From Limisoma sp963601185 (lineage in GTDB: Bacteria; Bacteroidota; Bacteroidia; Bacteroidales; Muribaculaceae), in contig CAVCEE010000001.1 of assembly GCA_963601185.1 (NCBI GenBank), positions 62,001 through 126,000 of the forward strand: DNA of 64,000 nt, given 5' to 3'. The notes beneath the pieces were generated by a model that worked only from the letters and a program-made list of their open reading frames with translations, made no database searches and had not been told where the DNA came from. The translations under genes and the position numbers were made by a program. Shown here one piece after another: positions 25,250-32,916 of the stretch (position 1 is its first letter; each line of letters starts with the position of its first letter).

Positions 25250-25965
25250 GACTCGGTTATAGCGCCGTAAGCCATCGCGGGCTTGTAAGGGAGAACAACG
25301 AGGACGCTGTGCTCGTGGGCAACATGATCTTGCGCGACAACGCCGACGCCTTCGGTTTTGAAATTCCCGACGGAGGCATCATCTTCCCCGCCATCGTCTG
25401 CGACGGCGTCGGCGGCAACGCCCGCGGCGAGGAAGCCTCGATGATGGCCTGCGGACACTTCAAAACTTTCTTTGAAAATCTCACTTCCGGGCTCGACGAT
25501 GACAGTCTTATCCGTCAAATCAAGCAAGAGTTCTCCAGAGTAAATGCCACGATATTGCAAGAGGCTGGAGGCAGCGGCATGGCGACAACACTAACGGGGA
25601 TGCTCATCTACGGCGCCAAAGCCTTCATCCTCAACACAGGCGACAGTCGCACCTATCGTCTTCGCTATGACAATCTTAAACTACTCACAAACGAGCATAC
25701 AGAAGTCCGAGGCAGTCGGCGTGTAATCACCAACTGCCTCGGCATTCCTAATGCCACAGTAGATATTTCCATCTCCGCCATCGTCCCCAATGACACCTTC
25801 ATTGTATGTTCCGATGGCCTGTTCGACATGATAGATGAGGAAGCCATCGCCGCCAATGCACCCTCCCTAGAGACTTTGCTCAATCTCGCACTCTCTGCCG
25901 GCGGACACGACAATACCTCGATAATCCTCCTAAATTTTAATGAGGATTTGCCTAACCTTAGCTAA
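25246..25965 (+). CDS. PP2C-family Ser/Thr phosphatase (239 aa)
   Basis: The motifs of metal-dependent PP2C phosphatases are complete: SHRGLVRENNEDAV, FPAIVCDGVGGNARGEEAS, ATTLTGMLIYG, ILNTGDSRTYRL, CSDGLFDMIDEE and GGHDNTSIILL. It is cytoplasmic and has no extra domain. It is the last gene of the nine-gene operon, overlaps the FHA gene by four bases and is the predicted eraser of the kinase's phosphorylation. A pair of interlocking inverted repeats follows 45 bases downstream. Confidence 0.88.
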   Translation: MRLGYSAVSHRGLVRENNEDAVLVGNMILRDNADAFGFEIPDGGIIFPAIVCDGVGGNARGEEASMMACGHFKTFFENLTSGLDDDSLIRQIKQEFSRVNATILQEAGGSGMATTLTGMLIYGAKAFILNTGDSRTYRLRYDNLKLLTNEHTEVRGSRRVITNCLGIPNATVDISISAIVPNDTFIVCSDGLFDMIDEEAIAANAPSLETLLNLALSAGGHDNTSIILLNFNEDLPNLS

Positions 25966-26010
25966 ACTGGTTTTTGTAGGAAATCCTCATCGAACAAACG
26001 CCTAACAACC

Positions 26011-26065
26011 CAGATTGATTTATGTGGTGACCTAAGCATCAATCTGGCTCGGGTCACCACATTTT
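26011..26065 (+). terminator. Interlocked inverted repeats after the PP2C gene
   Basis: CAGATTGAT (26011-26019) pairs with ATCAATCTG (26038-26046), and TGTGGTGACC (26023-26032) pairs with GGTCACCACA (26052-26061), in A-B-A'-B' order. The second stem is followed by TTTTT. They could be alternative hairpins or a pseudoknot in RNA, or paired recombinase sites in DNA. Confidence 0.5.
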
Positions 26066-26278
26066 TAATGTCGCGAATGAGTTAATCCATGTTAAATATT
26101 GCCTCCCAGTGGTGACTTGAAAGGGGTGAAAGCGCTTGAATGGGGGTGAAATTGATTGAATGTTACTCTGATAATCAATGAGTTAAGTGTAGTGATGCGC
26201 TGATGTGCGTACTCCATTATCACTGCACTTTACTGATTTACAGAGCTTTATAGTGTGCGTGGTGACTTTTGTGGTGAC
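26024..26278. repeat. GTGGTGAC repeats beside tRNA-Phe: candidate att/arm-site region
   Basis: GTGGTGAC occurs directly at 26024, 26109, 26259 and 26271 and inverted at 26053-26060. The non-coding region 25966-26334 ends 57 bases before the 3' end of tRNA-Phe, a common integration target. Repeated short sites next to a tRNA 3' end resemble the arm-type sites of a tyrosine recombinase, but no integrase gene is in the window. I see no gene in this stretch. Confidence 0.45.
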
Positions 26279-26298
26279 TCGGAGGGGTATAAGTAAAA

Positions 26299-26331
26299 AA
26301 GACCGCTAACTCATTGAGAATTAGCGGTCTT
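26299..26331 (-). terminator. Terminator of tRNA-Phe
   Basis: On the minus strand AAGACCGCTAA, an 11-base loop and TTAGCGGTCTT form a perfect stem followed by a T run, starting 4 bases after the tRNA 3' end. Confidence 0.85.
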
Positions 26332-26334
26332 CTG

Positions 26335-26407
26335 TGGTGCCACCAGGAATCGAACCGGGGACACAAGGATTTTCAGTCCTTTGCTCTACCAACTGAGCTA
26401 TGGCACC
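26335..26407 (-). tRNA. tRNA-Phe (GAA)
   Basis: The minus strand folds as a tRNA: acceptor GGTGCCA pairs with TGGCACC, the D arm is GCTCAGTTGGTAGAGC, the anticodon loop is CTGAAAA (anticodon GAA), and the T loop is TTCGATT with one apparent mismatch in the T stem. CCA is not encoded. The promoter and terminator are both recognisable. Confidence 0.93.
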
Positions 26408-26427
26408 TTGCGTTTGTTTTGCGAGTG

Positions 26428-26459
26428 CAAAGATATGGCGAATTTTTTATCCGTGCAAA
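26428..26459 (-). promoter_or_regulatory. Promoter of tRNA-Phe
   Basis: On the minus strand TTTG (26456-26459), 20 bases and TATCTTTG (26428-26435) lie about 21 bases ahead of the mature tRNA 5' end. This is a full consensus match. Confidence 0.75.
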
Positions 26460-26675
26460 TTTTTTCGCCAAAAAATTGTAATTTCTTTTCAACTAACTCA
26501 AGAGCAATGGCTTATACCGATCGATACTCCGATAGTGCTGGCGGCACACACTATGGGGTGTTTTTATTCTCAGCATTCTTCGTCCAATCTCATTTTAACG
26601 TATGCATTGATCTGGCGGCGTGGGCGGAAATTTCCGATTTTTCGGGAAAATGTTTCGGAAAGTGAGTAATATTGA
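26460..26675. other. Intergenic stretch between tRNA-Phe and the LytTR gene
   Basis: About 215 bases of mixed composition hold no convincing gene; open frames on the plus strand here lack coding character and one crosses the tRNA. The LytTR promoter begins at 26676. Confidence 0.5.
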
Positions 26676-26683
26676 TAACTTTG
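26676..26683 (+). promoter_or_regulatory. Promoter -7 element of the LytTR-FHA-caspase operon
   Basis: TAACTTTG lies 25 bases before the ATG at 26708. It rules out the in-frame ATG at 26672, which would fall upstream of the transcription start. Confidence 0.65.
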
Positions 26684-26707
26684 CAAGTTGAAGCCATTTA
26701 TGAGACG

Positions 26708-27118
26708 ATGGCAGAGTGTAATGATAATGCTAATCAATCAGTAAGGATGCTTAAATTGTGTATCAACTCACGCGATGAGATGTCGGTGTTCGACCTCGAC
26801 AAAGTGGCGTATATCCAGGCCGGCGGCAACTATTCGCACATTGTCTATATCGGAGGGTCGAAGACTATGATTACCCTCGGACTGTCGAAACTGGAGGAGA
26901 TGGTGAAAATGGTGACCCCGAAGGGCACACGCAGCCCTTTCGTGCGCCTCGGCCGCAGCCTGATTATCAATCAGGACTACCTGTCGAACATCAACCTGCT
27001 GAAGCAGCGGCTCACGCTATCTGACAACCAGGGTCACACCCACGCCATCGAGGTGCCGAAAGCCTTACTGAAGGCGTACAAAGACTTGCTGAGAAAGAGT
27101 TTTGCACTAGAACAATAA
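26708..27118 (+). CDS. LytTR-domain DNA-binding protein without receiver (136 aa)
   Basis: After about 20 residues the whole protein is a LytTR domain: DEMSVFDLDKVAYIQAGGNYSHIVY, LGLSKLEEMVKM and FVRLGRSLIINQDYLSNINLLKQRL. It has no response-regulator receiver, so it is not a classical two-component output. It starts the second phospho-signalling cluster and ends 4 bases before the FHA membrane protein. A role as its transcriptional regulator or phosphorylation target is inferred. Confidence 0.85.
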   Translation: MAECNDNANQSVRMLKLCINSRDEMSVFDLDKVAYIQAGGNYSHIVYIGGSKTMITLGLSKLEEMVKMVTPKGTRSPFVRLGRSLIINQDYLSNINLLKQRLTLSDNQGHTHAIEVPKALLKAYKDLLRKSFALEQ

Positions 27119-27122
27119 GCCT

Positions 27123-27755
27123 ATGGAAACAATAATAGTAGGAAAACAAGGGGAACAACTGTTTCCCATCACTCAAGCGGGCGTGAGCCGTCAACACGCC
27201 CGTGTAATCATCGACGGCGGACACTGGATTCTTGAAGACCTCGACTCCACCAACGGCACATTCGTGCGCGATGCCGACGGATTTTTCCACCGCGTCAGCC
27301 GTGTGGAAATCAGCGAGGACACCGTTATCCGCCTCGGCGACGAGAGCAGCAACGGCTACTCCTTTATGGCGCACCATCTGTTGGAATCCGATCCAAGCAA
27401 CTACGCATACGAGTTTGGCTGCCTCGCCCGGCTGCGCGACAGCCTGAAGGCCGACCGCGAACGATGCCAAAACGCCCAGCGCCGGCGCGGACTCGTGCAG
27501 ATAGGCATCTCGCTGGCAGTAATCATACTGTCGTTCATTCCACCCATCTCCGAAGAGCACACCCTGCAACTGATGGTGCTCCGCGTGGGCATGCTCCTGC
27601 CACCAATCTACAGTTACATCGTGTCGGGCAAAAACAAGATGCAGAAAATCATCGAGCGACAGCAGCGTCTCCTTGTGTGTCCGCGCTGCGGCCGTCCGCT
27701 CACCGACTATGAGATAACCAAACAGGCGTGCATGTCGTGCAAGGCCCACTCCTAA
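27123..27755 (+). CDS. FHA-domain membrane protein with zinc ribbon (210 aa)
   Basis: Residues about 1-90 form an FHA domain (AGVSRQHARVIIDGGHWILE, DLDSTNGTFV), though the first Arg of the usual GR motif is replaced in ETIIVGKQGEQ. A helical linker leads to two closely spaced membrane segments (about 127-165: GLVQIGISLAVIILSFI, LMVLRVGMLLPPIYSYIV). The C-terminus is a zinc ribbon (CPRCGRPLTDYEITKQACMSC). The FHA side presumably faces the cytoplasm and recruits phosphorylated partners to the membrane. Confidence 0.85.
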   Translation: METIIVGKQGEQLFPITQAGVSRQHARVIIDGGHWILEDLDSTNGTFVRDADGFFHRVSRVEISEDTVIRLGDESSNGYSFMAHHLLESDPSNYAYEFGCLARLRDSLKADRERCQNAQRRRGLVQIGISLAVIILSFIPPISEEHTLQLMVLRVGMLLPPIYSYIVSGKNKMQKIIERQQRLLVCPRCGRPLTDYEITKQACMSCKAHS

Positions 27756-27780
27756 CCCCCGAATAAAAACATCCAAAACT

Positions 27781-28527
27781 ATGAAGAAGATATTTTCACT
27801 ATTGCTGCTCGCCCTCGTGCTGCTCGCGCCGGCAAGACTCGACGCGCGCACCTTCGTGCTGTCGATAGGCATCGCCGACTATGAAGGCGACGAGCACGAC
27901 CTGCTCCGCAGCGGCCAGGACGCCATCAAGTTCAGCGACCTGATGAAGAAACAGACCAACGACATCGTTACGATAACCAGCAAGAACGCCACCTGCGACA
28001 ACATCGTGGCTGTGCTTCAGAAAGTGAGCAGCACTGCCTCCGATGGTGACCGCATAGTGCTGTTCTACAGCGGTCACGGCGTGGAGGGCGGCATCGTGTC
28101 GACCGACCTTTCAGGCATCTCCTACAACGACATTCTGTCGATATTGCTCAGTTCCAAAGCCACCGACATCGTGTGCTTCTTCGACGCCTGCTACTCCGGC
28201 TCGGCAGTGAAGAGCGTGAAGTCGACCGACAAAAACCTCGTGCTCTTCCTTTCGAGCCGCTCCGACGAGACATCGACGGAAGACCGCAACTGGATGCGGT
28301 CGGGCTATTTCACCCAAGCCCTGATAAAGGGTCTGCGCGGCTTTGCCGACAGCAACCACGACAAGCAGATCACGGCAATCGAACTGTTCAAATACGTCTA
28401 CAAGGACGTTACCGCACGCGTCGACAAGGTGAACACGCTGATTGACGACGAGTCGCTGAAGAAACACCAACATCCGCAACTCATTGCAGCCAAGCGCTGC
28501 CAGAGCATGGTGCTGATGAAGTGGTAA
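27781..28527 (+). CDS. Exported caspase-like (C14-family) peptidase (248 aa)
   Basis: A signal peptide (MKKIFSLLLLALVLLAPARL) precedes a caspase/metacaspase-type domain. The catalytic dyad is visible: His99 in LFYSGHG and Cys137 in FFDACYSGSA, with FVLSIGIADYEGDEHDLLRS at the start of the fold. Such proteases cleave after Arg/Lys or Asp and may need Ca2+. Here the protein would act in the periplasm or outside. It follows the FHA gene by 25 bases and ends the first transcript of the second cluster. The target is unknown. Confidence 0.87.
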   Translation: MKKIFSLLLLALVLLAPARLDARTFVLSIGIADYEGDEHDLLRSGQDAIKFSDLMKKQTNDIVTITSKNATCDNIVAVLQKVSSTASDGDRIVLFYSGHGVEGGIVSTDLSGISYNDILSILLSSKATDIVCFFDACYSGSAVKSVKSTDKNLVLFLSSRSDETSTEDRNWMRSGYFTQALIKGLRGFADSNHDKQITAIELFKYVYKDVTARVDKVNTLIDDESLKKHQHPQLIAAKRCQSMVLMKW

Positions 28528-28607
28528 CCGCCGCCAGGGTCTCGACCGGCAAACCTGCAGGGTTCGTCAAAAAAAACCGGGGGCTCACACAAGATGCCCG
28601 AAAAGGC

Positions 28608-28638
28608 TTGCACCGCCACCTTTGTATGGCTAATTTTG
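28608..28638 (+). promoter_or_regulatory. Promoter of the EF-hand-like protein and downstream kinase genes
   Basis: TTG (28608-28610), 20 bases and TAATTTTG (28631-28638) precede the ATG at 28662 by 24 bases, splitting the cluster into at least two transcripts. Confidence 0.65.
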
Positions 28639-28661
28639 GTGCAGAAACAAAAACAGAAGTT

Positions 28662-29396
28662 ATGGAAACAAAGAGACTTAAATTCCAGAAATCGGCACAA
28701 GCCGGCGCAGTTGCCCTCAACGGCAACGAAGAGGAGAAGATGAGCAACACCTCCAAGGCCGCAGCCGCAGTGGCAGGGCTCGCCGCAGGAGCAACCGCAG
28801 GCTATGCCGGATATGAGGCATACCAACACTACCACGGCACTGACGCAACCGAAGAGGCAGAAGTGGTGGCAGCGGAAGCCGCCGACACCGATGCCGTGCA
28901 CGACGCCATTGCCAACCTCACCGCCGATGCTCCGGCAGTAGACTTGACACCGATAGTCGAGGCGGAGGCAGCACCGGTAGAACACCACTCTACCCCAGTG
29001 GAACAAACCGTGGTAGAGAACCCCGACGAGGTCTCTGACGCAATCCTCTCTGGCGACTTCATCGACCCGGTTGACGCCCAGACCGACGATTTCCCCTATG
29101 AGGTGGGCGAAATCGCACAGGTCTACAACGTGAACGGCGAACTCGAAATGACGACAGAAATCGAAATCGACGGCTCAAATATGGTGCTTGTCGACGTCAA
29201 CAACGACGGTATTTTCGACGTTGTACGCGACGAATACGGCAACGAGGCAGAACTCGGCGTGGTTTCGTCGGTGAGCGACATGGAGATGCTCTATGCGCAG
29301 CAGCACGGCGACAACGGCTACCTCGCCTCCAACGATGTGGTAAACGACGACAACTCGTTTGCCGACGACATTATCGACCCAAGTGCATTAGGATAG
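28662..29396 (+). CDS. Acidic Ala-rich protein with EF-hand-like loop (244 aa)
   Basis: I do not recognise a named family. A basic N-terminus leads to a Gly/Ala-rich hydrophobic stretch (SKAAAAVAGLAAGATAGYAG) that may insert in a membrane. A very acidic Ala/Glu/Asp/Val-rich region follows. Near residue 180 VDVNNDGIFDVVRDEYGNE contains the DxNxDGxxD spacing of a calcium-binding EF-hand/dockerin loop. The start at 28662 is set by the promoter at 28608-28638. It sits four bases before the FHA gene and is part of the second kinase cluster. Confidence 0.7.
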   Translation: METKRLKFQKSAQAGAVALNGNEEEKMSNTSKAAAAVAGLAAGATAGYAGYEAYQHYHGTDATEEAEVVAAEAADTDAVHDAIANLTADAPAVDLTPIVEAEAAPVEHHSTPVEQTVVENPDEVSDAILSGDFIDPVDAQTDDFPYEVGEIAQVYNVNGELEMTTEIEIDGSNMVLVDVNNDGIFDVVRDEYGNEAELGVVSSVSDMEMLYAQQHGDNGYLASNDVVNDDNSFADDIIDPSALG

Positions 29397-29400
29397 AAGA

Positions 29401-30207
29401 ATGATGGAAAACGAAACTCCAATGATGGTGGTAACGTGCCCTGAGTGCGCGAAGAAGATGCGGATGAAAAATCCACAGAAACCGGGCGTCTACCGGCTCA
29501 CCTGCCCATTCTGCAACAAGCCGTTCCCGGTGAAGATTGTAGACAACTCCGAGTCCAAGAACGCCGCCCCGAAGCCAGCGACACCGCCAGTGCCGCCCAT
29601 CCCCCCGGTGCCACCGCAACCACAGCAACAGCCACAACCACAGCCGGCTAAAGACGACGAGCCGGTTGTCATCCAATACTGCTCGTCGTGCGGTATGAAA
29701 CTGCGCATACGCAATCCGCAACCCGGCCAGCACTCCGTGCGCTGCCCCAAGTGCCAGAGCGTGCAGACCTACACCTACGGCACTCCAGCCCCAGCACAGA
29801 ACCCGGCACAACCCACGCCAGCACCGCAGACGGTCAACAAGACCAAGCCAGTGCAGGGCAACTACAATCTCGCCACAGGCTGCCTTGTGCAGTCGCGCGG
29901 CATATTCCGCGCCGATGCGGTCCATCCCCTTGCCGGCAAGGAAACGATTATCGGCCGCCGCGCCAACGCGTCGCCCTGCGACATAATGATCGATGACGCC
30001 ACGATGAGCCGCCGCTCGGTGAGCATCATCGCCGAGGCTAAGAACACGGGTATAGCCTACAAGTTCACCGTGCTCAACGCCACCAATCCAGTGCTCCACA
30101 ACGGCAAGCCTCTGCCTGTAGGCTCGTCGGTCTACCTCAATTTTGGCGACACGCTGGTGCTCGGCCGCACCAAGTTTAAGTTCCAGAAAGCGCAGGAGCA
30201 ACACTAA
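29401..30207 (+). CDS. FHA-domain protein with two zinc ribbons and Pro/Gln linker (268 aa)
   Basis: Two zinc-ribbon-like modules (CPECAKKMRMKN...CPFCNKPF, and CSSCGMKLRIRN...CPKCQSVQTY) are joined by a Pro/Gln-rich linker. The FHA domain at about 165-268 shows KETIIGRRANASPCDIMIDD and MSRRSVSI, but NGK replaces the usual NGT. It is a second phospho-threonine reader of this cluster. Between it and the PP2C gene there are 19 bases. Confidence 0.8.
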   Translation: MMENETPMMVVTCPECAKKMRMKNPQKPGVYRLTCPFCNKPFPVKIVDNSESKNAAPKPATPPVPPIPPVPPQPQQQPQPQPAKDDEPVVIQYCSSCGMKLRIRNPQPGQHSVRCPKCQSVQTYTYGTPAPAQNPAQPTPAPQTVNKTKPVQGNYNLATGCLVQSRGIFRADAVHPLAGKETIIGRRANASPCDIMIDDATMSRRSVSIIAEAKNTGIAYKFTVLNATNPVLHNGKPLPVGSSVYLNFGDTLVLGRTKFKFQKAQEQH

Positions 30208-30226
30208 CCAACAGAACCGCAGAATT

Positions 30227-31642
30227 ATGAAAATATCACTCAACCAAGCATATTCGTTTACGCAACTCGGCAAACGCGCCAACCAGGAAGATGCGCGCTT
30301 TCCCGACTGCGACGCACCGCAGGGCGAGCAGCACTTCTTTGTGGTGTGCGACGGCGTGGGCGGCAACGAGAAAGGCGAGGTGGCAAGCCGCACGGTGTGC
30401 GACGCCTTCGGCAAGGCACTCGCCGGCTTCGACTGGTCGCAACCGCTGACCACAGCCGACTTTGAGCGCGCGCTCGACTTCGCCTTCAACGAACTGGAAC
30501 GCGTCTCCACGCCCGAGAACCGCAGCATGGCAACCACGCTCACCTTCGCAGCGTTCCACGCAGGCGGATGCTTCATCGCCCACATCGGCGATAGCCGCGT
30601 GTACTATGTGCGTCCTGGTCAAGGCATTGTCTACCGCACCGACGACCATTCGCTCGTCAACGCCCTTGTGCGCGCTGGAGTGATTACCGCCGAGGAGGCG
30701 GAGACCCATCCCGACCGCAACGTAATCACCCGGTCGGTGTGCATACCCGAAGCCGACCAGGAACGGTCGTCGGCAACGGTGGTCAACATCGACGACGTGC
30801 GCCCCGGCGACTACGTGTTTCTCTGCTCCGACGGCGTGCTCAAGCGACTGTCCGACCAGGCTCTCACCGACTGTCTTTCGCAGCCGTCGAGTGATGCCGC
30901 CAAATGCGCCAACATCGCTGCGATGAGCATCGACAGCGACGACAACAACACCGCCTACCTCGTGAGCGTGGCATCGGTCGTGGACCAGAAGTCGGTTGCC
31001 GCGGCTGGCACAGCGACGGCAACGCAGCCTATCGTAACGCCCGTCGACACCAAGGCGGCAAGCAAGCCTAAAACGAAAAACTGGCTGATTGTGGCGGCGC
31101 TGGCAGTGATTGTAGCCGCTGTGGTGGCATTCACCCTGCTGAAGACCACCGACAGCGATGACACTGCCGACAAAACGGACAGAGGCAAGGAACGCATCAC
31201 GAAAACCGAAAAAACGAAAGCACAGATGCCCCAATTCAAGGGCAATATGCAGAAATTCATCAAGGACAACCTCCGCTACCCTGCCAAGGCAAAGGAGGAA
31301 GGCACAGTGCGACTGTCGTTCACCGTGGAAGAAGACGGCACGACGAGCCACATCGTAGTGAAGAAAGGCGTTGAAACCGCCATCGACAAAGAGGCAGTGC
31401 GCCTATGCACGATGATGCGCTTCATCCCTGCCACCGACGACGATGGTGAGCCTACGGAGGCCGTCTATGCCCTGGAGATCAAGTTCAGCCGCCCTGCAGC
31501 GAAGCCAGAGACAAAAGAAGAGGCAAAGGAAGAAGAGCGTAAGCCTACGGCACTCGAGGCAGCAGCCCTGCGCACCATCATGCAACAAGGCAAAGAGTCC
31601 GGTCAAGACTCCAAAACAGAAACCGACAAAACCGACAAATGA
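30227..31642 (+). CDS. PP2C phosphatase - membrane helix - TonB C-terminal domain fusion (471 aa)
   Basis: Residues about 1-245 form a PP2C phosphatase (LGKRANQEDARFPD, VVCDGVGGNEKGEVASRT, ATTLTFAAFHAGGCFIAHIGDSRVYY, LCSDGVLKRLS, DDNNTAYLVSV). A membrane segment follows (NWLIVAALAVIVAAVVAFTLL, about 283-303). Residues about 338-425 match a TonB C-terminal domain (LRYPAKAKEEGTVRLSFTVEEDG, DKEAVRLCTMMRFIPATDDDG). The TonB part would be periplasmic, the phosphatase cytoplasmic. This order is unusual: TonB_C normally contacts outer-membrane transporters. The stop overlaps the kinase ATG (ATGA). Confidence 0.85.
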   Translation: MKISLNQAYSFTQLGKRANQEDARFPDCDAPQGEQHFFVVCDGVGGNEKGEVASRTVCDAFGKALAGFDWSQPLTTADFERALDFAFNELERVSTPENRSMATTLTFAAFHAGGCFIAHIGDSRVYYVRPGQGIVYRTDDHSLVNALVRAGVITAEEAETHPDRNVITRSVCIPEADQERSSATVVNIDDVRPGDYVFLCSDGVLKRLSDQALTDCLSQPSSDAAKCANIAAMSIDSDDNNTAYLVSVASVVDQKSVAAAGTATATQPIVTPVDTKAASKPKTKNWLIVAALAVIVAAVVAFTLLKTTDSDDTADKTDRGKERITKTEKTKAQMPQFKGNMQKFIKDNLRYPAKAKEEGTVRLSFTVEEDGTTSHIVVKKGVETAIDKEAVRLCTMMRFIPATDDDGEPTEAVYALEIKFSRPAAKPETKEEAKEEERKPTALEAAALRTIMQQGKESGQDSKTETDKTDK

Positions 31643-32904
31643 AAGAAAACGAAGATTTCAGATATGCGTTGCCGATAGGCACAACCGTCAAGAGTCCGAG
31701 CCGTGAATACCGCATCGAGGCGGTGCTCGGCGTGGGCGGCTTCGGCATAACCTACAAGGTGTCGACCACCGTGGTGATTGACAATGTGCCGATGCACCTG
31801 TATTTCGCCATGAAGGAGCATTTCCTCAAGGACTCCTGCGAGCGCACCGACAACGATGTGACCTGCTCGAAGCCGGCAAAGGCACGCGTGGAGGACAGCC
31901 GCAAGGATTTCCTCTCCGAGGCTCACCGTCTGCGCGAACTAAGCGGCAAAAACCCCTACATCGTGCCCGTGAGCGAGGTGTTTGAAACCAACAACACCGC
32001 CTACTATGTGATGGCATACCTCAGCGAAGGGTCATTGCGCGACAAGGTGAAAGGGCAAGGACCGATGAGCGAGAAAGAGGCTGTGGAAACCATCCTCTGC
32101 GTTGCCGATGCAGTCAAGTTTCTCCACGCCAACAACATCAATCATCTCGACATCAAGCCCGACAACATAATGCTCCAGCATCTCGCGCCATCGGTCGTGA
32201 AGCCAGTGCTTATCGACTTCGGACTGTCGAAGCATTTCGACAAGTCAGGCCATCCCACATCGACAATCCGTGTGCAGGGATGCAGCGACGGCTATGCCCC
32301 GATTGAGCAGTATGCCGGACTCAACAGTTTCGCGCCGCAAGCCGATATCTATGCCCTCGGTGCAACGCTCCTCTATATGCTTACCGGCAAAGACCCCATA
32401 ATCGCTTCAGAGCAGACCTCCGCAACCATCGCCGCATCGCTCCCAGCGCAGACGAGTGCCGCAGTGCGCAACGCCACCATCGGCGCGATGCAGATGAAGC
32501 GCAGCGAGCGGTTGCCGTCGGCTGAGGCATTCATCGACGCACTCAACGACAACGACGACCCTACAGCCCCCACACCACCGCCACTCAACGAACCAAACAA
32601 CACAAGGCGGATTGACAACCTCCGCCAAGGAGGAGGCAAAAAGTCGCGCAAGGCTCTATGGATTGCGCTCGCCGTGGTGGCAGTACTCGCTATCGCCAGC
32701 GCCGCCTACTTCCTGCTCAGTGCCGGCGGCAACAAGAGCGGACTCGCCGACGGCGAATACGAATATGTAGACCTGTGTCCGTCTGCCGACTCCGTAGTCT
32801 CTGCCGAACCTGACGTAATCTACGAAGATGTGGCGACTGAGGACTCCGTAGCCGTAGACTACTACGACAGTCCTGATTACTACGACTCTATGCCGAACGC
32901 CTAA
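31639..32904 (+). CDS. Membrane Ser/Thr protein kinase (421 aa)
   Basis: Residues about 20-300 form a Hanks-type kinase: VLGVGGFGITYKV glycine loop, AMKEH lysine, NHLDIKPDNIMLQ catalytic loop (HLD in place of HRD, seen in other bacteria), LIDFGLSKHF and APIEQY. A membrane helix (ALWIALAVVAVLAIASAAYFLL, about 340-361) precedes a short external Asp/Tyr-rich tail (VDYYDSPDYYDSM). With the PP2C fusion just upstream it makes a kinase/phosphatase pair, with FHA proteins as readers. Confidence 0.88.
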   Translation: MKENEDFRYALPIGTTVKSPSREYRIEAVLGVGGFGITYKVSTTVVIDNVPMHLYFAMKEHFLKDSCERTDNDVTCSKPAKARVEDSRKDFLSEAHRLRELSGKNPYIVPVSEVFETNNTAYYVMAYLSEGSLRDKVKGQGPMSEKEAVETILCVADAVKFLHANNINHLDIKPDNIMLQHLAPSVVKPVLIDFGLSKHFDKSGHPTSTIRVQGCSDGYAPIEQYAGLNSFAPQADIYALGATLLYMLTGKDPIIASEQTSATIAASLPAQTSAAVRNATIGAMQMKRSERLPSAEAFIDALNDNDDPTAPTPPPLNEPNNTRRIDNLRQGGGKKSRKALWIALAVVAVLAIASAAYFLLSAGGNKSGLADGEYEYVDLCPSADSVVSAEPDVIYEDVATEDSVAVDYYDSPDYYDSMPNA

Positions 32905-32916
32905 CTTTACTTTACG

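Noticed and set aside
26381..26669. Two plus-strand frames overlapping tRNA-Phe
   Set aside because: They start inside the tRNA and its promoter and have no recognisable domain.
29371..30585. 404-residue minus-strand frame, and a similar one at 30236-31351
   Set aside because: Both are shadows of the FHA and PP2C-TonB genes; composition is odd and no motif is visible.
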